This document shows, piece by piece, positions 40,311 to 52,956 of a stretch of 64,000 nt of DNA. Position numbers and translations under genes: made by a program. The DNA is from Unio delphinus (Eukaryota; Mollusca; Bivalvia; Unionida; Unionidae): assembly GCA_029339505.1 (NCBI GenBank), contig JAQISU010001235.1:39895815-39959814 (forward strand), in the 5' to 3' direction. The notes under the pieces are model-generated. The model saw only the letters and a list, made by a program, of their open reading frames with translations, made no database searches and was not told the DNA's origin. Each line of letters starts with the position of its first letter. Position 1 is the stretch's first letter.

Positions 40311-43300
40311 TATTTATTCTCTTGCTTAAAATGTTTTAAGTAGATTTTATATTTTATGTCTGATGCTTTATATTCATCAATCTATGTATGTGTCATATAT
40401 GTCTTTGTCTCTCCTGGATTTGTCTCTACCTTTGGTAGCACGTATTCAGGTCAGCCCCTTGCGACATTGTTACGTTGTGTTCGGCCCCAATGAGGTCAGC
40501 CACTTGTAACATTGTTACCAGTGTCCACTACCACGACATCAATTCCTATTGAGTCTAAACAGGTCCATGTTTGATTCTCGTATGAGGTTAATGTTCCGGG
40601 ACCCATTTTTAACATAGAGGTCTACGTGAGGATATAAATATTGAGGCCGTATTGCCGTGGCACCTTTTTGAATGGATCTTCCATTGAGGCCCAATCGCCC
40701 CAACACTGCTCATGTAACCATATTCCTCAAATCTGGTTCATTCGAAGGTTTCTGGAATAACGTTTTAACTTTAAAATGCTTATATTTCGTTGGTGGTTGA
40801 AACGTGAAAATATTTGTTTTCAACGTTGATATTTTTTTTTATAACGATCTTTAATTGCACTTCTAGTTCGAATCATCGCTTTGATTATCCCTGAGTCTCT
40901 TTATAGGCTTCGAGGTTGTTCGACATGCACTTGGAAAGCGACGATGACGTTCATGATGAATATCTATAGATGAGTGGGATGTGTTTAAATTGTATGTTAA
41001 TGTGGTCATGTAAGTGCATTTATTCACATTAAAAATGAATTTTTGTTCTAAAATGTTATGGTTTAACCAAAGTATATACACTTCTGGTGAAACGTATTCG
41101 CTATGGACGTTTCAATGGTAGCCAGGTACTAAAGAACCGTTTCTAGAAAAGATGAAATCAGTCTGCCATAACACTTGACAAAGTACTATGTAACAAAGAA
41201 TTTGTTTTCAGCAAACATGCTATAATTGTGATATCACGGTGGGTGACATTCAATCCGGGTTGTACTGGATCACACCCTTACATTGACCTCGTCCAAAATG
41301 TCTACGTAATTTAACTTTGATTCTTTGCGGGACGTGTAAATAATGACATTCCTAAAGCAGATTGATGATCCAAATAAAGCGAATAATTGCCATTGAAAGC
41401 TAATTGTTATCAACGTCTAAAATATGACACTTATTTCTGAAATAGTAGGTCTGAAACACATACATGACCCGTATGACTTTTGCTATTGAAATAATATATC
41501 AGAGGGTTACAATAGGTTTTCAAGTAACTGGCGCAACAGATTTTCCAAAAAATAAAGTCTTTGATCAGGAACTGGTGAAACATATATACTAAAACAACGT
41601 AATAAATCAGTAACTGGTGAAACATGTATACAAAACAAGGTAATAAATCAGTAATTGGTGATATACATATGCTCAAACACGGTCTTTTGCTTTAATCCCG
41701 TGAAAGGTCGGTTCAAAATTCAAGGTATAACCTTCTTGTCACTGACGTCATTCTGTTTGTAAATTAATCAGGAATCAAATCAAAGCTAGAATGATGCCCT
41801 ACCGCGTGCACGACAGAGCGTTCCTTGTAGCCTGGAGAGGGTTGGATTCTCGTACAGAAGTTTGTTGATTGTCTCCCAAAATCCGTAAAATCTTGTCTGT
41901 GATGGCAATGTGGTCATTGAACTCTGTACGCTTCGAAAGCCATTTCCGGGTGCTTTTTCTTCGGATATAGACACAGCGAATAGCTCAGTATCAATCCGCT
42001 TCTTTCAGTCGAGATTCCATCTAGTGCGGCCGCGAACTTTATCGTGTTTCAGCGGGTACCGTATCCTCCTTTTACCATATTATTACGAGAAAATGAAACC
42101 ACGCCCCTTAATTTGAATGGAAACAAGAATTGACTCGGACTGTTTCCTTGCGTTAGCGAAATCCAGTTTCCTTCCATTCAGCCCCCTAAACTGCTGGTGC
42201 ACTAAAACTAATGTGTTCGATTTTGCCTTTTTCAGAAAACTACATTGTTTTACACTATGCATCTAACTCGACTAGGCCGCTATTTTGTTCCAACACATGG
42301 ACACTTCATCGCCACTGGCTGACGTCTGTGGCTCTTCTGCTTCAATGATTCCGTTGGAAAGTGTGGTTTCATCGTCATCAAGCAATTTATCTTCACGGCC
42401 ATCAAGACAGATCTTTTCAATGTCTTCCACCACGTTTTGCTATTACGCACATCACTAGTGTGCCAAAATCGTATCAACGACAGGACCAGAGAACTTGTAA
42501 AGCGCTAAAGTCGTTAAATTACGAGTAAGCTCAACATGTCTCATTAGGAAACATTTCGAACTATTCCTCTATCCCCGCCGTTCGCTCGGTATAAAAGGAA
42601 TTCGAGGTACCGTGAGTAATTATCAAAATACCTTAGACCCAAATCAAAAGCTTCTTTTCACCAGCAAAGATGTTATTACGCTCTGTACTGCTCGGCTGCC
42701 ATTTACAATTGTTTGAAGTGGCAACTCAACAGCACTGATTGATGCCAAATGTACATTAATATAAAAACACATCAGCCATGCCAATGTCCAACAGGTTAGG
42801 TTAAAGCTTGAGGGACCCAAACGGCGGGCTAATGTATGTCGCGTCAACACCTATATCTTTCCTACTAATAGAATCTATCCAGAGATGTACAACACCAACT
42901 CTTCCACCGTACGTGTAAGAGCTGGCAATGCCCTCCTTGATACTCGTTCCGATACATCTATCTTTGTCACGTTTGTAAACCGCTTCTTTTCCTTCCATAC
43001 TTTAAGTACGACATTTGAGACACTTCACCTTCGAGCTGACGTTTAACGAATTCGACCGGGTGATCCAGAGCACTAAAAAAGAGACCAATGACCATGGGAA
43101 CCTTTATCATTGAGAAGTACACTGCGGCTTTGTAGCTGCGTATTCGTTGATTGCAAAACACTTATTAAAATGAATCCGGCCAACATTGGTCGCCTAAATG
43201 TCGACGACACGGCAAACTATTACAACGTTGAACCTTTTAACTCGGGACATGCTAATTAATTATGTTAATATAATTAAATCTGTAGAATTCGCTTTCATAG

Positions 43301-45240
43301 CCTGAGGAGTGCCTGTTTGTGGGCAAAGAGCTGCACGTTGCGCACCATGATATTCAATTACGCCTGGACCGGGTCATAAGACAACAGCGCAGCTCATGTT
43401 TTCGAGGTTGCTACCCAAATTGGACAAACTAGTATTGTTATTTGAGTGTCGCTGTTGTTGTTCATTCTACTTACACTGAACAGGTGCGTGTTTGTTGGTT
43501 CTTAGAGTAAAATAATATATTTTGCTTTACGGTGGAACACGTTGTCAGTTTGCATGTTCGTGTTACAACGTGACCATGGGTCTTATTCTCCTGTTTATTT
43601 ACAGCTGCGAGTCACATCCTGATGCGTGAGACTGGACCATTGGAGGAAGTCGTCAACAATCCATTGCTTTGCTCGGTTTTTCGATTTTAAATCAAAGGAA
43701 TCGTGTTCAGTTATTGCATTGCCAAAACGCCATTTTATGTTTTTATAGAAAGGTGAACGTGGCCGAAACAAGTATTCAAAACTATGTTTAACACATGATC
43801 TCTCTGTTTATTTATCTCTGGAATGATAACACAACTCCGAAAATAAACTTCATCCACGATTCTATTTTGCGAACAAAGTGCAAGAATTTTTGGCACACTA
43901 CTTCGTCGACACACATTCTATGCTTATCTTTTCCGAATGCAAAACTGAGATGAAAAACAGTTTGTAACATTTCATGAATAAAACAAAATGTAACCACCTG
44001 CTGCAATATGTAATTACCTTTATGGTGATTAGAGCAAAATCGTCAAATGTAACTCGGCACTAGTGATATATAGGTTCTTGTTGTTTTTACCTGACCCATA
44101 CAAATATTTAAACAGCGCAGACGACATATCAGTTGCTTTCAATGTACATGCTCATTAAAAACGAGACAAAAATGTCGTTAGATAAACAAAAACACCGCCA
44201 TAAGATCCGAGTTACATGTGATATTTAGTTCAAACACAAGCAAACAACAGGCTAAGTATGACGTGCCTCTTAGAGACGAATGCACTGTTATATGGTTTAA
44301 CACTTGAGATTTGACGTCGTTCATAAGATTATGTGGAACCATGCTCAATTAACTTCATAGAAAACAAATTACTTCCAAAGTTAGAGAAAGTTTTTCAAAC
44401 TGGATGGGAACAGAGTTATAAACTAATTTATAAACTTTATAATCTTTCAAAAGATGCCGCACACGCTAATGTCTTAGTTTAAATCCACTAAATTAGGTTA
44501 AAGCTTTATAAATATGCCGTTGAAATGTAATCGGTAAAATATATAATTCTGGAAATTAAACGTTGAATAATTTAAAGGCGTGCAGATATAATTAAAATGT
44601 AAACAATTAGCTGAGATCGGAGAAAATTAATAATTAAGAATACATTTTTATATCAGTCTTGCTAACAGTCACATCGCTAAGAAGGTCAAAGTCTGCAACC
44701 TTTTATGGCATTAATTTTTCGTTTAATTCATTTATCAATTTAAACAAAAGTTAATCTAGCCTACAAATGCATTTTGAACACATAAGATAATGTCATAAAG
44801 AAGAAAGAGAGACTAGGAAATAGATCAACGTCAAAAATAACACAGTTGGTCCTTCAAAGAGTCTGGATAATTTTTAAATCCTTTTAGAAAAACTTAGAAT
44901 AACATTACACAAACTAAAGAAAGCCTGAGCGTCAGAAGCAAATACAGTTTGTACAACTATGAAAAATCTACCAGAATTTTCTTTAAGTTTGTTTTGTTTT
45001 CACCAACTATTTAATACAAGATAATCCTGGTAGGCTCGTTAATGTTATTCTGCTTTGATAACTCTTCACGATTTCTGGCTGTAGATTTAACGTAACACTG
45101 AATTTTTATAAATATCCATTTCCATATCATATTCGAAAAAATGGACTTTGACAGAAATAATCAACAATAAATATTGGTAAACACGTAAAGCAAGTTTTCA
45201 ACTCAAGAAATATGACACATTTCACGGGTGACACTTTAAT
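40311..45240. other. Host intergenic DNA, nothing recognised
   Basis: No gene, RNA or transposon was recognised. About 41,570-41,660 has a short tandem duplication around AACTGGTGAAACAT...AATAAATCAGT. Isolated TATA-like sequence (GGTATAAAAGG, about 42,590) has no linked ORF. All ORFs are below 90 codons and show no coding character. Confidence 0.5.
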
Positions 45241-45249
45241 GACTCATAA

Positions 45250-45715
45250 GCTAGACACATATTAATGTTAACGTTAACCGTAGCTCTTGACGTATGATAA
45301 AGTTGACGTTAACCGTAACGCTTGACGCATGATGATATTGACGTTAACCGTAACTCTTGACGCATGATAATGATAACGTTAAGCGTAACTCATGACCTAT
45401 TATAACTCTTGACGCATGCTAATTTTGACGTTAACCGTAACTCTTGACGTATGATGATGTTGACGTTAAATATAACTCTTGACGCATGATTATGTTGATG
45501 TTAACCGTGACTCTTGACGTATGATAATTTGACATTAACCATAACGCTTGACGTATGATGATATTGACATAAACCGTAACTCTTGATGCATGATAATATT
45601 AATGTTAACCACAGCTCGCGACTTATGATAATGTTGACGTTAACCGTAACTCTTGACGTATAATAATGTTGACGTTAACCGTAACTCTTGACGTATGCTA
45701 AAGCTGACTTTTGTC
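45250..45715. repeat. 35-bp tandem repeat
   Basis: About thirteen diverged copies of a unit with GTTGACGTTAACCGTAAC and TCTTGACGTATGATAAT. The unit contains GTTAAC and TTGACG motifs; it is non-coding. Confidence 0.88.
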
Positions 45716-46369
45716 TTTTTTCTTGATGTTAGCCATTATATAGACTAAAGACAAGGATAGACAACCGCCATGTTATGCTTCTCTACATGACTATAATTAT
45801 CCTTAATGTCGCTTACACATTTAACAGTTCCGGAAAGAATCGCCATTGCTGGATCGCTTGACGAAGTCTCTTCCGTTTTTGTGTTATTTTTCATGATATA
45901 TGTGCTTGTTGTCTATCTTCGTCTACATTTTTGTGTTTCATCATGCATTGGCTGTTCAGTTTGTATGTGTTTCGTTATCACGTTGTTTTGAAAACGAGAA
46001 CAATTAGAATTTTTCTCAGCTGTCTTGTTCCGCTGTTAAGACGTCATTTGTTTTTTAATAAACCGCCATCAAGTGATCACCGGTCAGCTCGCTTAAGCAA
46101 TGATGGACCCTATTAATTGCATTAAATGACCACACATTGGCTCTTGATACTACATTGTGCTCAAGACTAATGGTATGGGACTACTTTCATCATTACCTAA
46201 TGTAAACGGAAGCGAAAATAGAAAATTTGTTTCAAAGCTGGCCGGGGTAAAATCAGGAAGAAGAATTCCAGTTTTCTACCTTTTGCCCTAAAAGATAAAC
46301 AATTAGAAAATTCGGCTGATAAATTTGATAACCTGGTTCAAATCTTAAATCGTCAACCGTTGTGTCAAC

Positions 46370-46720
46370 TGTCACAGGGATACCACTACGTATTGCATTA
46401 TTAAACCCCAGTCAGTAGGATCATCGGAAAAGCGCCCAGAAATAGTTAATTTTATCAGCGACCAGAACATCGACGTCTTCTTCCTCATAGACACATGGGT
46501 AAAAACATCAGGCGATGAACTCAAGTGCGCGGATTTAACATCCACCGAATACTTCATCAAGTCGTTCCACCGCAACTCTCGCGGAGGAGGAATTGCTGTC
46601 ATTACAAAGAATTCCATGATAAAATGCCTTAAGTACAACACAACTGTAACGGAGTTTTCGGTATCAAGCGTTATTGGTACAATATTGCACAAGCCACTGG
46701 TCAGAGGTATTGCGCAACTT
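46370..46720 (+). pseudogene. Non-LTR retrotransposon fragment: endonuclease N-terminal half
   Basis: With frameshifts the plus strand reads family-like endonuclease sequence (DVFFLIDTWVKTSGDELK, NSRGGGIAVITKN). This is the apurinic-type endonuclease of CR1/L2-like elements. It breaks off at about 46,690 and the domain appears to resume near 48,390. Confidence 0.7.
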
Positions 46721-48389
46721 GGAAAACAACACTCGAAACCGCCTCCCGCTACTACTTGTTATCTAAAGGATGACCTCCACGGTGTGATTTGCCCAGTCAT
46801 AGAATGGATATGGTAATCTGAGTCGGTATCTTGAACAAAGACAACACACGAGCCCCGTAAAGATAAATAAAGAATTTAATCAAAATAAAATCAAGAGAAG
46901 AAAGACACAGTAAATTACAATTTCCTTTTCTTCTGAATACTTTTAGTTCAGAAGCACTTTAAAACCTAAGTTTTAAAATAATGGATACATTAATTAAAAT
47001 TCAAACACTAATAAAATAGACGAATTTAGCCGTTAATAGCTGATAGCAAATTTCATCACGAAATCGAGTGTTCATTAACATTGGACCGCTTGGTAAATTC
47101 ACAATGACCTGCTCGACGACTGTTTTTTTTTTCTTTCTGTGTGCGTCTCGACTTTAACTTGCCCTTTGGTTGAACGTGGGATTCCACAACTCTGACCTCT
47201 AACTTCTTTTCCCTCCTTTGAATCTCGACTTCCTCGTTATTTCTCTCTCTCTCCAAACAAATTATTTTTCTTTGAAAAGAAAAGGGTAAAACGCTCTCTC
47301 TAAGTATCTCGTTAGGTTTTAAGGGTTGAGATTGTCCGTCCGTCTTTCTGGTTCAAACAATCAGATCTAACTATCAATGATAACCTTCATACGGCTAGCA
47401 CATACTACACAAGTCTTCAGATCAATACAACTATACCGCTAATTATCGACATCAGAATTTGGGGAGGTCACATATATTCCCGTAAATCATTACGTAAAGT
47501 GAGGCAATAAATCATCGCACACAATCAATATTCACTAATATGATAAATTCAAAATTAATGTAGCACTTTCCACTCATAAATGTACACAGCGGGTTTTCTA
47601 CAACACCCATTAACCTACCTAAGTATATAAGGTGAAAATTCTAATTCAGAATTCAAAGTACATTACTAAATCACTGTAATAACCGAACTATCCATACAAA
47701 ATCAACATGTCATGCATCTGTAACGACGAATCATCATATAAATTACATTATGATAAATGTGAACGATTCCTACAAAATCAACAGATCATGCTTCTGTAAC
47801 GAAGAAAACAACATATAAATTACATCATGATAAATGTGAATTTGAGTTAAATACCTTGTGTTTTTGGCGTGCTCTCTCGACCGTTGGGTTTTCGACGGTC
47901 TTTCCTGAGCCTATTGTTTTTCGAAGGTACTGCTCTAAAAATAACCTCCGGAGTCTTTGCTATGTATTTTTTTCTCTTCCTCTCTTGCAGAGGTCTTCCA
48001 GACTGATTAAAATTAATTAGCTCAGAGAATATATTTCCCCCAATTTCAGGGATAGACCCACCCCTGATTCCACATTTGACCAATTGGAATAAATGCTCTT
48101 CCTACAGACATTTGGAAAACTGCCTATCAAGGTGCCAAAAATGCCACCTGTGGTTGAAATGACACCCTGCCATTTGTCTCAAATCACTTTGACAGCTTTA
48201 CGTGAGAATTTTCCTTTCTGGGCCTGTCATACCACGAGTTCGTTTTTACTATAAACACTCTAACAGTGTGACCTGAGTTAGAAAAACATTTCTTCGTACA
48301 AACTCTACCACCAGATAACAGTTAATTGTTGGCTAGACTAAGAATTAATTAATGGATTTCATTGACGAAAAATTTGGCACTTGACAACA
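46721..48389. other. Probable insertion splitting the retrotransposon; no gene seen
   Basis: About 1.7 kb separates two parts of one endonuclease domain. It contains no recognisable ORF product. A 70-80-bp partial duplication is visible (about 47,690-47,760 against 47,765-47,830, both with ACAAAATCAAC and ATATAAATTACAT). Its ends and target duplication were not identified. Confidence 0.4.
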
Positions 48390-51049
48390 ACCGTCAATTT
48401 CAGCCACACATCGTTTGAACTAGTCCAAACAACACTCAGACTGGAACAAAGGTCAGTCCATTTTTTCTGTCACTACCGTCCTCCTCCAAGTAGAACAAAA
48501 AGCTGACTGAATCTCTCTTTTTGGAGCAGTTTCCGAATCTTCTGGAGTATGGAAATTCGATAGGCGGCAACATAATTATTCTTGTAGATTTCAGCTTTCA
48601 CTTTGAATGTCCTGAAAACCCATACACGTCAAAACTTCTAGATTCCATTCATGTTTTCAACCTTAAACAGTCAGTTAACCAACCCACCCATAAAAATATG
48701 GTAACATTTTAGAGTGGAATCTTGATAGACTTGATGATCATATTCTACAGTCCACCTTTGTATCTCACGAATTTGCATCAGATCACCTCTGCATTATATG
48801 CCATCTTGATGTATCAGTCCCTAACCCTCCACCTTTATTTGATACTAAGAGAAACATCCGTATGATAAATAGAACCAAATTAATGCATGACATCCAAGAA
48901 AACCTAACAACTTACTTACATCCTACAGCAGAACAACTCAATAACAGCCTGCGTTCATTGCTTGAAAAACACGCACCAGCCACCAAATGCAGAGTATCAA
49001 TAAAAAAAAAGTGTTCTCCATGGTATAGAAGTGTTAGGGACCAGCTTCGCACTACTAAAATATATTGCCGAAAAGAAGAGAGGCTTTGGCTTTCCACCAG
49101 ACTCAATATTCACAAACAAATCTATGAAGCCGCTAAGAAAAACGTCACAAACATAGTCGATTTAGCAAAATTATCCCACTACAGTACAAAGATCACGGAG
49201 AGTTCCAGCTGCAAAGAGCACTTTGACAGTACTAACAAACTAACGTCAAGGAACAAATGTACACCACTTCCAACTACCTTCTCTCCAGTAGACCTTCTGG
49301 ACCAATTTAGAAATTTCTTCCGTGACAAAGTACAAACCATTAGAGATAAGCTTGATAACACAATTTCCATTGACTCGTCACCATACAGCTACGATACAGA
49401 ATTTCAGCGACAACCATTAGGAGCATTTGAACCTATCTCTATTGATTTAGTACGGAGAATCGTGATGTAGAGTGCACCAAAGTCTTGTGATCTTGATCCA
49501 ATTCCAACATTACTGCTGCTTGAGTGCTTAGACCCAATATTGCATTCACTAATGATGTTATTAATATATATCTCTCATCGGGGGAATTCCCATCATTTTT
49601 CAAACTGCCATTGTAAAGCCTCTGCTGAAGAAACCAACACTTGACCATAACGATTTAAAAAATTACCGCCCAGTTTCTAATTTTTGTTTCTCATTTGAAT
49701 TCAAACAGTCTTTTTAGCAATGTGCAGTTTGCATATCGCCTTTTCCACAGTACTGAAACTACTGTTCTGTAAGTATTTAATGACATTCTCTCTGCTTTGG
49801 ATAGAGAAAAAAATACAGTCCTCACCCTCCTTGATTTATCTGCAGCATTTGACACAATAGACCATGATATATTATTTCACCGTTCCCAACATGTATTTGG
49901 CATTTAGATATAGTCTTACAGTGGTTCAAGTCCTACTTAGTGAACATGACACAAATTGTATATGCAAATGGAATACATTCCAGCCCAGTTTATCTATGTT
50001 GTGGCTTTCCACAGGGGTCCGTTATTGGACCTGTTCGCTCCATTCTATACACGTAGCCGCTCTCAAGTGTCATAGATCATCACCCAGTGTCTTACCAGTT
50101 GTACTCTGATGACACCCAAATATACAAGTCTAGCCACCCAACTGAAGTTGACGCTACCTTCCATGGAGTAGAGAGGTGCATTTCTGATGTGAATTTATGG
50201 ATGACATGTAACAAGCTGCAGATGAAATATGATACAACTGAGACCATTCTGATCACAACACAAAGACTTTCTCATTCACATCCTTTACCTCAGACAAAAA
50301 TTATCAGCAACACCAACAGTAAATTCATACAGTCAGTACGAAACCTAGGTGTTACAGTACTCTCATATTGCACCAACATGTTATGAATATATGCAAAGCT
50401 GCATATCTTGAACTGAGACGCATCAGTTCCATTCGCATATATCTTTCAGTTGATGCCACTAAAACACTTTTGTGTTCATTAGTACTTTCAAGACTGGAGT
50501 ATTGTTACTCAATTCTGACTGGTTCGTCTCAATATCTACTCCAGAAACGTCAATAAGTTTAAAACACAGCTGCTCGGATTATCTTTAGAGTACCTCGATC
50601 AGAGCACACCTCACCACTGCTCTGTACCCTACACTGGCTATCAATTCGATACAGAATCAAACACAAAATTTGTTCTCTGTGCTATGTTTCAATGCAAGAC
50701 TCCAGTCCAACGTACCTATCCGTCTTCATTGTTCCCGCTATGAAAACGAAGTCATGTGGACAACATTCTTTTGCATACCGGGGTCAGGCGATGTGGAACA
50801 AATTGCCCACTGAAATTAGACACAATGATACAGTGGTCATTTTTAAGAGTGTTCTTAAAACTCACCTTTTTCGACTGCAGGAACAAACTTAGAGACCTGA
50901 TAATATTTTGTATCTTATATGTTTTCAGCATGCTTTTATGTTTTCCAGTTTCATGTTTTTAGTTATTTGTTTTTCTGTAGTGTAGTCATATCATTATGGA
51001 TGTTGTAAAGCGCTTAGAGCTTCTAAAAATTAGGCGCTCTACAAAGCCC

Positions 51050-51110
<61 letters not shown>
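48390..51110 (+). mobile_element. Decayed CR1/L2-like non-LTR retrotransposon, 3' part
   Basis: In order: endonuclease end (YRPPPSRT about 48,475; DFSFHFECPEN, QSVNQPTH to 48,710), a linker ORF fragment (48,862-49,468), and a reverse transcriptase with many stops and frameshifts (KNYRPVSN about 49,660; GFPQGSVIGP about 50,005; YSDDTQIY about 50,100). The 3' end GTAAAGCGCTTAGAGCTTCT ... GGCGCTCTACAAA followed by (TTA)n is typical of CR1/L2-type tails. Confidence 0.85.
51053..51110. repeat. (ATT)n tail of the retrotransposon
   Basis: ATT trinucleotide tract directly after the retrotransposon 3' end, as expected for its short tail repeat. Confidence 0.9.
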
Positions 51111-51498
51111 CTCTACTTTTTAAGGCGAACAAGTACACAAAAACAAATGAATCCGCTTTAATGGCAAAATTCTTCCGTGAAAAGCATTAATTCGTCGTCG
51201 TGAGCTAGATATTGGATAACGGACGTTTACCCCTGTATTGGATTCTCCTGATCTGATCGTATTACCAGTTGTAAGTAATTTTTGAAACAATCACTCAATT
51301 GGTATAACGGTACCAATTGCGCAAGTGCAGGTGGGAGGAGCTTATGGTGTAGGGCTCCATACCATTCAGAGATTAACAACAACACAAGCTATGATTGGTG
51401 GATTATGTAAGAGTTGTACTTTCTGTTAGGCTTAAAAAATAGTTTAGCCTCTTGGCAACATGTGAATTTATGTTAATTCCTATATAGATCATATTTTG

Positions 51499-51730
51499 TA
51501 GCAGCAGAGAGGGTGAACCCTACAACGTTTTCAGACAAAATTTGATTGAAATCCTAAAACGAGCCGTCTTATAATTTTATTTTAACCAAAAAAAGGCGAA
51601 CCCTACAACGTTTTCAGACAAAAAAATTGATTGAAATCTACATACGAAATCATTTTAACTAAAAAAATGAAAACGATTTTTTTAATCAATTTTGGTCGCA
51701 ACATGTTGTCATCTACCCTCTCTGCTGCTA
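51499..51730. repeat. Probable left terminal region of element 2
   Basis: A perfect 16-bp inverted repeat (TAGCAGCAGAGAGGGT at 51,499-51,514; ACCCTCTCTGCTGCTA at 51,715-51,730) encloses two direct copies of a segment with GAACCCTACAACGTTTTCAG and CAAA..TTGATTGAAAT (about 51,514 and 51,598). It may be the element's TIR folding on itself, or an independent 232-bp MITE. The partner TIR is outside the window. Confidence 0.5.
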
Positions 51731-51757
51731 TGGGTTAATAAAAATAATAAAATGATT

Positions 51758-52429
51758 TTAACCGAATATTTGATCAAGTCCGATACGATATCGTGTCCGA
51801 GGATCATGTAGATTTATTGTTGCGAATCCGTGCGGAGTCGACTGAGCATAACTAAAGAAATCTCGAAATTGATTGAAGTCCATATCAGAACACCATGTCT
51901 GCCAAATATTTCGTAGCGTATGAGTATCAACTCCGTTGAATACAGACAATAAATTACAGTTATCTCTGATGACTTTTGGAACCTGAGTGTAGCGTTGAGT
52001 GACATATATCACGTCAGTGTTTTTGTGACGCCCACGGGAAAATATTCTAGCAGGATTTTTTTGTTTATCCAACATTATATCGTCGTATACGACTAAATTG
52101 TTAATATCTCCATCAATATCATCAATGCTCGGTGCTTCATCGATATCGGTTATAAACTCAATAATACCCTCTCCGGATTTTTCTACCGCGCTGTCGTTAA
52201 AATCTTTTAGCACTTCATAACATCGTTGATCATCTACGCTAGGGGCAATTAAATACAACTTATCCCACTTCATCCATCTCATTATTAAATTGAGCAACAA
52301 TTGCGTTTTACCGGATCCAGATGGCCCGATTATAATCATCCGGATAGAGTTTGGTAGCGCTGCATGATGCTTAATTGGTTCTCTTGTTTTCGTCGCTGAA
52401 AAATCAATTATATCCATATTTCTATACAT
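51758..52429 (-). CDS. Packaging ATPase (FtsK/HerA-like), element 2
   Basis: This is a 223-residue genome-packaging ATPase. Walker A GPSGSGKT is at residues 35-42; Walker B NLVVYDDIML has Asp116-Asp117; DVIYVTQRYTQVPKVIRDNC follows as in the Polinton/adenovirus-type ATPases. Length is typical. The ATG at 52,429 or an in-frame ATG at 52,417 may start it. Only 5 nt separate it from the divergent zinc-ribbon gene, so the two share a promoter region. Confidence 0.92.
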   Translation of the reverse strand: MYRNMDIIDFSATKTREPIKHHAALPNSIRMIIIGPSGSGKTQLLLNLIMRWMKWDKLYLIAPSVDDQRCYEVLKDFNDSAVEKSGEGIIEFITDIDEAPSIDDIDGDINNLVVYDDIMLDKQKNPARIFSRGRHKNTDVIYVTQRYTQVPKVIRDNCNLLSVFNGVDTHTLRNIWQTWCSDMDFNQFRDFFSYAQSTPHGFATINLHDPRTRYRIGLDQIFG

Positions 52430-52434
52430 AAATT

Positions 52435-52620
52435 ATGGATCTATATTGTGTGAAGTGTAAAACGCGTACTGGCACAGATGATGTGACGACGATTACAACT
52501 AAAAATAACCGATCAGCGCTTTCTGGTAAATGCGTGCAATGTGGTACAAAGAAATTTAGATTTGTGTCTATGAAATCTGATTTAAAAAAAAACGAGGAGG
52601 TGATATCGCAGCCAAATTAG
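52435..52620 (+). CDS. DUF5679-like zinc ribbon protein (0 frame of a possible frameshift fusion)
   Basis: This is a 61-residue protein. CVKCKTRTG and GKCVQCGTKKFR supply two CxxC knuckles with TKNNRSALSG between, the pattern of the small DUF5679 zinc-binding family found in many viruses. The frame passes through a run of nine A with a canonical A AAA AAC heptamer (52,587-52,593, in the correct phase) just before its end. A -1 shift there enters the PLA2 frame. Terminated product and fusion could both be made. Confidence 0.85.
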   Translation: MDLYCVKCKTRTGTDDVTTITTKNNRSALSGKCVQCGTKKFRFVSMKSDLKKNEEVISQPN

Positions 52621-52952
52621 CAAAACTCCCTGGAACCCCATGGGCAAAGTACCCCGGAGAAAAGCACCTCCCAGGATATAGCTACTGTGGACCGGGAACC
52701 AGACTTGATATCAGACTCAATAATCAAAATCAACCCAACCCCGGTGAAGAACCAATAAACGCCATTGATAAGGCCTGTCACCTTCATGATGTTGCTTATA
52801 AAAGCAGCAATCTGCAACACAGGCATCTAGCAGATGTGAAATTAATTCATGCGTTAAATGCTATTCCTGATAAATCCTTCAAAGAAAAATTGGCTTCATT
52901 TTTAATAAAATCGGCTATGAAAAGTAAATTGATGTTAGGTGCCGGTAAATAA
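52593..52952 (+). CDS. Parvovirus-VP1-like phospholipase A2 domain, -1 frame
   Basis: The frame has a calcium-loop motif YCGPGTRLD and catalytic helix DKACHLHDVAY (His-Asp dyad), in the order and spacing of parvoviral VP1 phospholipase A2, which helps particles leave endosomes. There is no in-frame ATG before the domain; the frame is closed by TGA at 52,578-52,580 and open from there to TAA 52,950-52,952. This fits expression as a -1 frameshift extension of the zinc ribbon. Splicing or an A-run length error are alternatives. C-terminal about 40 residues are helical and basic. Confidence 0.85.
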   Translation, partial: RGGDIAAKLAKLPGTPWAKYPGEKHLPGYSYCGPGTRLDIRLNNQNQPNPGEEPINAIDKACHLHDVAYKSSNLQHRHLADVKLIHALNAIPDKSFKEKLASFLIKSAMKSKLMLGAGK

Positions 52953-52956
52953 TAAT

